Of a stretch of 64,000 nt of DNA, positions 61,560-64,000 are shown piece by piece. The translations under genes were made by a program, and so were the position numbers. The stretch spans positions 24,339-88,338 of the forward strand of contig JBDKTO010000043.1 in assembly GCA_039680175.1 (NCBI GenBank), written 5' to 3'. Source of the DNA: Veillonellales bacterium. Its GTDB lineage: Bacteria; Bacillota; Negativicutes; JAAYSF01. Below the pieces are notes generated by a model that did no database searches, was not told the origin of the DNA, and worked only from the letters and a program-made list of their open reading frames with translations. Positions within the stretch are counted from its first letter, which is position 1. Every line of letters begins with the position of its first letter.

Positions 61560-62645
61560 TTAACGTACCAAGATTGCCGGGCGTTGTAACACGAAATCGC
61601 CGCAGACTACATTCACCATGGGAAACTCACCGGCGACCGTTACAACCACGGGTTTATTATTTTTCACCAGTATTGTATCCTCGGATTTAACGCCGGCGAT
61701 TGTCGGATTCCAGGCGTAAGCTTGACCGTTCTGCACCCTTTCCTCATTCTCTCCGGTTGCCCTGAATTCCCGGGAATTATAGCCGGTCATTCCCCCCTGG
61801 TGATGATACTGCCACTCGTTAGGAAACCCGGCTGCCGCATACGCCGCCCGGCCGCTGCTAAAAATGTCTTTCATCTGCGTCCCCGGCACAGTGGCGCCTA
61901 TATATGCCCCATCCACCCGCAGTACTTTTTCAAACCGTTCTTGCAAATCCCGGGGCGGTTTGCCGAAATGAACCAAGCGGGTAGCCGATGCGTACAAACC
62001 GTATTTTTGTCCGGACAAAACCAGCATCGCATATTTTTTCAACCGCTTATCCGTCGGCAGCGGATGGCGGTATTGGAAAGTCCGTTCGTCCACCGCCACC
62101 AGAGCTACATTAGCTTCAACAGCGTAATCTAAGGCCGTCTGCCGGATCATTTGGGCGATTTCCCGTTCGCTGCTGCCCGGCTGAATCGTCATCGCAACTT
62201 TCGCTAAAATTTCCGCTGCCGCTTTCCCGGTATCCTCATAGCGCTGCTGTTCTTCCGGCAGTAAAGACCAGCGAAGCCGGTTAAACGACACTCCCATCTG
62301 GCGGTCACTGGCAATTCTGCTGCCTGCCGTAATCTGCTGTAAACTTTTCGACAGGCCATCGTTATCCCACCAGTTGTAAAAATTTTTTTCAATAGCAAGC
62401 GTCGCCAGCTCTTCGGCCATTAACCGCTCTCCCTCAATGTTGTTGGCAATTAAGTACACCTGATCGTTTGTTATCAGTAAATCAGCGCAGGATTTTTCCA
62501 CTGCCGAATTGATATAAGGCCTGCCGCCGGTCAGCCATAAAAAGTTGGTCTGGGTAGTAATGAGAATACCCGGTATTCCTTCTGTCTGCATAAAAGAACG
62601 CACTCTTATCAGTTTTGTCTCAAATTCCGAAATTGTCCAGGCCAA
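61560..62645 (-). CDS. M24 (pita-bread) fold protein with degraded metal site
   Basis: A 361-residue protein with a creatinase-type N-terminal domain (about residues 1-130) and an M24 domain (140-350). Canonical M24 peptidases use Asp, Asp, His, Glu, Glu. Here the first Asp position is Ser211 (LVLSGQKYG), the second is Ala221 (YASATR), and the first Glu is replaced by Asn313 (AWNPTIAG). His remains near 281 (YHHQGGMTGY) and Glu322 in EDTILV. A dimetal peptidase is thus unlikely; like creatinase, it may be a metal-free enzyme or binding protein. It starts with TTG behind GGGAGGGG and sits between the TRAP receptor and iolB, which suggests a role in the same uronate pathway. Confidence 0.85.
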   Translation of the reverse strand: MAWTISEFETKLIRVRSFMQTEGIPGILITTQTNFLWLTGGRPYINSAVEKSCADLLITNDQVYLIANNIEGERLMAEELATLAIEKNFYNWWDNDGLSKSLQQITAGSRIASDRQMGVSFNRLRWSLLPEEQQRYEDTGKAAAEILAKVAMTIQPGSSEREIAQMIRQTALDYAVEANVALVAVDERTFQYRHPLPTDKRLKKYAMLVLSGQKYGLYASATRLVHFGKPPRDLQERFEKVLRVDGAYIGATVPGTQMKDIFSSGRAAYAAAGFPNEWQYHHQGGMTGYNSREFRATGENEERVQNGQAYAWNPTIAGVKSEDTILVKNNKPVVVTVAGEFPMVNVVCGDFVLQRPAILVR

Positions 62646-62671
62646 TTGTCCGTCCCCTCCCTTCTTCTGTT

Positions 62672-62699
62672 AAAAGGGCGGGCCTAAGCCCGCCCTTTT
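62672..62699 (-). terminator. Strong terminator inside the uronate operon
   Basis: AAAAGGGCGGGC and GCCCGCCCTTTT form a 12-bp stem around CTAA. It lies four bases after the TRAP receptor stop and before the M24-like gene, so it may lower expression of the catabolic genes relative to the abundant receptor. Confidence 0.88.
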
Positions 62700-62702
62700 A
62701 GC

Positions 62703-63704
62703 TTATTGAACTGCCTTGATTTGACTGATTACATCTTTGTACTCCGGATATTTTTCATACATAGACGCAACCGCCTGTTGGAAAGGCGCTTTATCGGGCT
62801 TGGAAATCGTTACTCCCTTAGCTTCCAGTTCCTTCAGGGATTTTTCCGTATAATCAGCCCATAATTTTTTCTGATAAGCAACAGACTCAGCCGCACATTG
62901 GACCACTAGCTTTTGATCTTCCGGGCTCAAAGAATCCCACACTTTTTTGCTCATCATCAATACCTCGGGCACCATAGCATGTTCATCTAACGCGTAGTAC
63001 TTACACACTTCATAATGTTTACTGGAATATAAACTGGGTGGATTGTTTTCAGCGCCGTCGATGATCCCAGTCTGCAGGCCGCTGTACACTTCACCATAAC
63101 CCATTGGTGTGGCAGAACCGCCCAGGGCATTTACCATATCGACAAAAATTTTACTTTGCTGCACTCTGAGTTTCAGACCTTTACCATCTGCCGGCGTGTT
63201 CAAAAGCTTGCTTTTAGTATAGAAGCTGCGCGCGCCGGAATCATAGTAGCCCAGACCTACCAGATTGCTTTTTTCCAATTCTTTCAGCATATCTTTGCCG
63301 ATTTGGCTGTCCAGCACTTTCCAAAGATGATCCGCATCCCGGAACAAAAACGGCATGGAAAATACGCCCATTTGGGGTGCAAAACCAACCAAAGGAGCAC
63401 TGTTGACACGATTAATCGCAATAGTTCCCATTTGTGTCATTTCGATGCTTTCTTTTTCACCGCCAAGCTGGGCCCCGGCATAAACCTGCATTTTAATTCG
63501 TCCCTGGCTTCTTTCATCCAGCAATTTAGCCATATATTTCAATCCCATAGTCGTCGGATAATCCTCCGGTTGAACATCAGCTGCTTTTAAAATAATTTCT
63601 TTCTTAGCCGACGGAGCGGAAGTCGACGATCCGCACCCTGCCAGAAGCGCCGAAGCGGCAAACAATACCAAAATCGCCAATGACCACCATTTAAGTCTTC
63701 TCAC
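62703..63704 (-). CDS. TRAP transporter solute-binding lipoprotein (DctP family)
   Basis: A 333-residue precursor. The signal peptide ends in a lipobox (ALLAGC), then a Ser/Ala/Lys linker. The mature domain has typical DctP features: DVQPEDYPTTMGLKYMAKLL, GAQLGGEKESIEMTQMGTI (as GAQLGGEKE and MTQMGTI), and the substrate region KLRVQQSKIFVDMVNALGGSATPMGYGEVYSGLQTGIIDGAENN (LRVQQS, ATPMGYGEVY, QTGIIDGAENN), where the Arg of LRV pairs with the substrate carboxylate. I chose GTG at 63704, preceded by GGGGAGGG; an earlier start would add a poor extension. It probably captures a uronate for the TRAP permease. It follows the large permease gene on the minus strand with a gap of about 110 bases. Confidence 0.92.
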   Translation of the reverse strand: MRRLKWWSLAILVLFAASALLAGCGSSTSAPSAKKEIILKAADVQPEDYPTTMGLKYMAKLLDERSQGRIKMQVYAGAQLGGEKESIEMTQMGTIAINRVNSAPLVGFAPQMGVFSMPFLFRDADHLWKVLDSQIGKDMLKELEKSNLVGLGYYDSGARSFYTKSKLLNTPADGKGLKLRVQQSKIFVDMVNALGGSATPMGYGEVYSGLQTGIIDGAENNPPSLYSSKHYEVCKYYALDEHAMVPEVLMMSKKVWDSLSPEDQKLVVQCAAESVAYQKKLWADYTEKSLKELEAKGVTISKPDKAPFQQAVASMYEKYPEYKDVISQIKAVQ

Positions 63705-63816
63705 AAGAAACCCTCCCCAAATTTTTAATTGTGTTGAAGTTTCCGCCATACCTTAATCCTGTGTCGCATCCCTCCCTCGGAATCATGCAGTCTTCCCGTT
63801 CTTTTCTCCTTATCCA

Positions 63817-64000
63817 TTACGGCATAAACATCTTAGGCAGCGTCATGGTAAAGGCGGGAACATAAGTCACCAGAATCAAAACCACAATCAGCACCGGAAT
63901 AAACAGCAAGATCGGCTTCACCGTACTTTCCAGACTGCATTTTGCAATAGCACAGCCAACAAACAAAGCCGTACCTACCGGCGGATGAATAATGCCAACC
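63817..64000 (-). CDS. TRAP transporter large permease (DctM), C-terminal part
   Basis: The frame enters from the right edge, so only the last 60 residues are seen. They contain HPPVGTALFVGCAIAKCSLE, the conserved end of DctM/SiaM large subunits, then a final transmembrane helix (LLFIPVLIVVLILVTYVP) and a short tail FTMTLPKMFMP. It imports the substrate captured by the receptor using sodium. It is the upstream gene of the uronate operon in this window. Confidence 0.88.
   Translation of the reverse strand, partial: VGIIHPPVGTALFVGCAIAKCSLESTVKPILLFIPVLIVVLILVTYVPAFTMTLPKMFMP

Overview
The window looks like a chromosomal segment of an endospore-forming, outer-membrane-bearing Firmicute (Negativicutes, most like the Sporomusa/Pelosinus group). 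The inference rests on one combination: a gerA-type germinant receptor operon and Firmicute riboswitches and Shine-Dalgarno sequences next to diderm-only machinery (two-partner secretion TpsA/TpsB, TolC-like outer-membrane factor, RND pump). No database search was possible, so family calls come from motifs and layout.

Layout. 1-5.1 kb: the end of an APC permease; an HD-GYP c-di-GMP phosphodiesterase behind a class I c-di-GMP riboswitch with terminator; and a magnesium pair, a soluble PRC/MgtE_N/CBS protein plus an NRAMP-like importer, behind an M-box riboswitch. 5-6.6 kb: two small His/Trp/Gly-rich proteins and a four-tRNA operon (His, Gln, Lys, Leu). 6.7-20.4 kb: an efflux region with two paralogous MarR regulators, an EmrA/EmrB-type pump, a Fur-family regulator, a shrunken TetR-like ORF, an RND adaptor and pump, a TolC-like protein, a CynX-like MFS protein and two universal stress proteins. 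A 15-bp palindrome, consensus GTTNACCTGGTNNAC, recurs at most promoters of this block and probably marks a local MarR regulon.

20.4-27.3 kb: an orphan nickel-dependent lactate racemase homologue, two small proteins found by eye, and a gerKA-gerKC-gerKB operon. 27.7-46.3 kb: a two-partner secretion locus with a 4697-residue TpsA, its TpsB (probable CTG start) and a MalT/LuxR-type regulator. 46.3-47.7 kb: a truncated, frameshifted group II intron and unassigned sequence. 47.8-54.7 kb: an MFS transporter with an HD-domain protein, tRNA-Arg, a zinc-ribbon membrane protein, niaR with a NiaP-like niacin transporter, a TrkA-type potassium channel and a LUD-domain protein. 54.7-57.6 kb: a sensor histidine kinase, then a GNAT gene lying between an intact tRNA-Val and a 41-nt copy of that tRNA's 3' end, which looks like an insertion scar, then tRNA-Glu and tRNA-Asn.

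57.7-64 kb: a uronate catabolic operon on the minus strand, read from the right edge: TRAP permease (dctM-like), TRAP receptor lipoprotein, an M24-fold protein that has lost most metal ligands, IolB, UxaB and UxaA, with a strong internal terminator after the receptor gene.

The most interesting points are the magnesium module that separates MgtE's sensor from its channel, the shared operator array of the efflux block, the degenerate M24 protein inside a uronate operon, and the tRNA-flanked GNAT insert.
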